From contig NC_064212.1 of the NCBI RefSeq assembly GCF_023101765.2, positions 7,564,001-7,628,000 of the forward strand: 64,000 nt of DNA, given 5' to 3'. The stretch comes from Spodoptera frugiperda (taxonomy: Eukaryota; Arthropoda; Insecta; Lepidoptera; Noctuidae). The notes under the pieces were generated by a model. That model was given only the letters and a program-made list of their open reading frames with translations. It did not search any database and was not told where the DNA came from. Within the stretch, counting starts at the first letter, position 1, and each line of letters opens with the position of its first letter. Below are positions 61,729 to 64,000 of the stretch, piece after piece. Made by a program: the position numbers and the translations under genes.

Positions 61729-64000
61729 CTTCTCTTACTCTTATTTTTTCTCTCTCTTTCTCAAGTCTCCTGCGGCGGCGCTCTGCAATCTGGCGCCCTA
61801 AGCGCATGTCTAGCTTGTCTTACAGATAATAGGGCACTGGGCATTACCTACTTGTTTTACACCTTGAAAGATGTCTGCAATTAATATAATTAAGAACAAA
61901 ATATAATACCTTATCATCGTGATTGGATTTCAGTATGTTACAGAGTGACTGTACGATCTGATGTATGATACTCGTCTCGCAGTCTTCGGAAAACGTTTTA
62001 GATCCGAAATCGTCATACAAGCTACGTATGTGTTCTTTGTTACAGCTTAAAAATTGACGAAGTTTTAACAAAGTTTCATGGCTGAAAACAAAAAAGAACA
62101 AGTTCTATTTTTTATGTAATATATTTTATATTATTATCTATAGGATTCAAACGTACCTGGGCCGATTCAAACTCATTTTATGAGTTTTTAACTTTTCTTT
62201 GAATATCGCTGGATTAGCACATCGGACAAAGTCATCATCTTGCGACATTGATGATATAAAATCTACAACATCTTCGCTATCATGCAAATAACTCCTCATT
62301 TTAACAACCAGATCATTTAAGAATGCTGTGCACTGCACTTCGTAGTCCGATTCTTTTTTAATTATCAATGCTGGTAACAATTCTAACAGAGACTTTTGCA
62401 TAAGTGGCGCTTTTTCTGGTAACAAGTATCTCAGGACTAGGTTTAAACCATCAATGTACGCTTTCATTTCTCTTTTGTCGCTACAGTGTTTAATAGCTTG
62501 AGTGAAACTGTTGCAAACAAAGTTACACATGAACGCGTCGGAAGGGTACCCTAACGGTATATTCTTTATAAAAGTAACATATGCGTGAAGGGCCAATATT
62601 TTCAGTTCAAATATATTCTCTTGAGTAACAGCTTTCCATAGTTCGAAGAGAATTTTGAATATTGTTACTGTCTGGTCTTTACAAAGATATTGTAGTACGT
62701 TTCCATCTGTGAGATGCTGAAATAAAAAGACAACATTAGTGGCGACATTTTGTACATTATCTTCTTTTTCATTTATTCGTCAAAGGGATACCAAGGGTAG
62801 ACCTTGTAGCCTGTCTGGGTGCACTAAATACACTTTTTAAGGGGGAGAAATTATCTAATGACTTCTCCCGCCTTGAGCGAGGCGAGAGGGAGTGTCAGAC
62901 TCTTACAGACTGAAAACCACCCACTTCCTACTCCTGCTTTTAAAGCCTGCTAAATAAGAGCTAGGTAGCCCGCAGCTCTGGGGTCTAAATACCCTGGTAT
63001 CTACAATTTTGTATAGCTATTCATGAAGTTACCGCGCGAATTATTTTTCTACCCTAAATCTGCTCGGATGCCCTATTCACTCTCTGTACTAAAGAAGATA
63101 TTTATCCTACAGATGACAATTGTAATCTTATTCTTCTATACTCACCTCAAAATATTTCAGAATAGCAGAGAAAATCCTCTTTGGATAATACAACTCTTGA
63201 TTCCGTTTCGGTAATTTGACTTGAAATATTTGCTCAGCTTCTTCGGTGTCACTCATATGCATAGTTACCAGCAGCAACAACTCCCCAACATTCTCAACAA
63301 AGAGGTTACTCCAACTTTCATTTTCTAAAATCTCACCCATCATTTGAAACATTTTGTTCGCATTGTTCTTTGATTTTCTAAAAGCGTCTCTATTCCGTGG
63401 GTCGGTGAAGTCAATGTTGTATTGCGCACTGACGATATAAGGCATGCATAATGCCATTAAATTGGAGAAGCAAGTCTGTAAATACAAAAACAATGTGCTT
63501 AATGTATTCCTTTTAAGTAAGTATATTTACTAAGTTATTTTAGGTAATTCAAAGAAAAGTTTAAGTTAAAAAAATCCAGTCTCAGACTTTAGCTGACTTG
63601 CCACTTTACCAGATTATTATATTATTATACTTAACATATACTAATATCACAAAGAGGAATGATTTAATTCTATGTTTGCATTGAATAGGCTCAAAAACTC
63701 ACAGGTCAATGTTAATAATAAGTTTACTTTCAGAAAATACATACCTCAAGGACCTTTTCAGCAGATTTATTTTGTTTCGATGCAACTTTCTTCAAGACTT
63801 CACTATTTTTAACATTCCCGCCTTGCCGCCATAATATCTCTCCGCTAACAAGCCACTTCATATGTCGCTCAATAAAACTGTCCATACTATCGAACCCAAG
63901 TAAATATACCGGGAAATCTTTTACCTCATTGTTTTTAGTAAACCAAAAATGTATAAGAGATAGAATATTGTTATTTAAGTATGTTTGTAGGTCTTTTATG
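52113..64000 (-). CDS. ATM-type PI3K-like kinase (Drosophila tefu orthologue), C-terminal part
   Basis: Twenty-five minus-strand exons: 64000-63745 (open at the window edge), 63475-63146, 62716-62157, 62081-61910, 61601-61361, 61007-60760, 60677-60406, 60335-60128, 60052-59761, 59601-59131, 58784-58583, 58239-58077, 57691-57582, 57495-57388, 56969-56740, 56531-56304, 56019-55861, 55323-55217, 54754-54638, 54269-54150, 53829-53648, 53189-53083, 52967-52853, 52699-52548 and 52300-52113. All phases agree, giving 1778 residues of an expected 2700-3000. After HEAT/FAT-type helices comes the kinase: GGVNCPKKINC (ATP lysine), DDLKQDAVMQQVF, RLAYTKSVATSS, catalytic GDRHVYNIL, metal-binding HIDLG, and FRRCCEKTM. 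A FATC tail ends DPFNLCRLFHGWQPYL. Catalytic residues are intact. ATM signals DNA double-strand breaks and protects telomeres. The 60406 donor is GC. The N-terminus lies outside the window. Confidence 0.96.
54437..54550. repeat. Dispersed repeat family D fragment in an ATM intron
   Basis: Contains CAACAGCCTATTAGTGGTCA followed by TGACCATTGCCTCTTCTCGC and a degraded ATTAATCACCAGGTTTGCTT, collinear with 8565-8660. Confidence 0.6.
54788..55098 (+). mobile_element. Poly(A) dispersed repeat family A, near full-length
   Basis: Runs from GTGTGGGAGAGCCATGCTTC through CGCTTGCGTTGTTTTGTGTG, TCCCCAATCCCCGATTCCCC and CCATCAGGTGATCCGTCTGA to ACCGGCTTATACCATAAAAA. It is about 310 bp, opposite in strand to the host gene. 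The short open frames inside it are repeat sequence, not genes. Confidence 0.8.
55570..55795. repeat. Family C-type degraded element in an ATM intron
   Basis: Contains AATCTATACTAATGCC, TTGTTTGTTTGAACGC, ATTAATCTCCGGAACTACTG, ATAGGAACCAGGCAGAGCGG and GTGAAATCGCGCG, the layout seen in a common lepidopteran non-autonomous element. Related fragments: 1-110, about 20275-20410, 23875-24010, 36885-37030, 42550-42715 (Cul3 intron 3) and 53950-54065. Confidence 0.55.
57100..57282. mobile_element. Foldback element family I (with a second terminus abutting) in an ATM intron
   Basis: 57124-57280 has inverted ends GCCCTTAGTACGAGTTTGCT (left) and AGTTCATACTAAGGGTG (right), plus internal inverted words GCGCTCTGATTGG and CCAATCAGAGCGC. 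Directly before it, 57100-57125 is the right terminus of another copy (CAAAGCAAGCTCATACTAAG), so two elements or a duplicated end meet here. Confidence 0.7.
61126..61274. mobile_element. Foldback element family I, best copy, in an ATM intron
   Basis: Arms of about 57 bases are near-perfect inverted repeats. The left arm starts ATCAGTAACCTTAGTATGAG and reaches CGAAACGAGAATGCG; the right arm runs from CGCGCTCTCGTTTCAATTAT to ATAATAAGGGTACTGAT. The centre carries TTCTGATTGGTTGGTTTACG. It has no coding capacity and is 149 bp long. Confidence 0.85.
61649..61760. repeat. (CT)n polypyrimidine microsatellite in an ATM intron
   Basis: About 110 bases of almost pure CT repeats with occasional TTTCC interruptions, on the plus strand. 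On the ATM transcript it reads as (GA)n. It separates exons 61601-61361 and 62081-61910. Confidence 0.95.
62837..62990 (-). mobile_element. Retrotransposon 3' end, family B copy in an ATM intron
   Basis: Starts TTTTTAAGGGGGAGAAATTA and contains CTTGAGCGAGGCGAGAGGGA and TAGGTAGCCCGCAGCTCTGG. It lies in the intron between exons 63475-63146 and 62716-62157, in the same strand sense as the gene. Confidence 0.75.

Noticed and set aside
1..64000. CRISPR arrays, prokaryotic operons or viral genes
   Set aside because: No regularly spaced repeats with unique spacers, no Shine-Dalgarno-led gene strings, and all recognised genes are intron-containing animal genes. The tandem and inverted repeats here are transposon-like or local duplications.

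Overview
The window is an animal nuclear chromosome segment, almost certainly from a moth or butterfly. The DNA is AT-rich, genes are split by short GT-AG introns, and introns and spacers are full of dispersed repeats of the kind common in Lepidoptera (noctuid-like by my recollection; the species cannot be fixed from the sequence). No gene here is prokaryotic or viral. Five protein-coding genes can be assembled exon by exon with consistent splice phases.

Layout. Positions 1-12618 hold no recognisable host gene: they contain a 150-bp tandem duplication, a retrotransposon 3' end nested inside another repeat, a roughly 0.75-kb divergent tandem duplication with a Harbinger-like MITE, and repeat fragments. 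From 12619 to 36202 (+) lies a six-exon Bcl-2-family gene (Buffy/Debcl/BOK type) whose first intron is about 18 kb and full of repeats. From 36203 to 40799 is repeat-bearing spacer. From 40800 to 47397 (+) is a complete 14-exon Cullin-3 gene. Convergent to it, on the minus strand, are three genes in tandem: ATM kinase (5' end beyond 64000, stop at 52113), then B9D2 (51359 to 50575), then a Tectonic gene (50571 to 47839).

The most notable feature is the B9D2-Tectonic pair. Both proteins belong to the MKS/B9 complex of the ciliary transition zone. The B9D2 stop codon and the Tectonic start codon are separated by one codon (TGA AAA ATG) in the same exon, so the pair looks dicistronic. A perfect palindromic X-box (RFX binding site), GTTACCATGGTAAC, sits 100 bp upstream of the B9D2 start and is the only X-box I noticed near the pair. 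This suggests one RFX-driven ciliary transcription unit making two proteins of one complex, tucked between the ATM 3' end and the Cul3 3' end.

The other genes act separately: Cul3 scaffolds BTB-dependent ubiquitin ligases, ATM is the DNA double-strand-break and telomere kinase, and the Bcl-2 protein acts on mitochondrial or ER membranes. Repeat families recur across the window: a LINE 3' end or SINE with poly(A) (about ten copies), a second poly(A) element, tRNA-derived SINEs, MITEs, and a foldback element in Cul3 and ATM introns. Exon coordinates were read by eye from open reading frame, phase and splice consensus; no alignment or transcript data were used.
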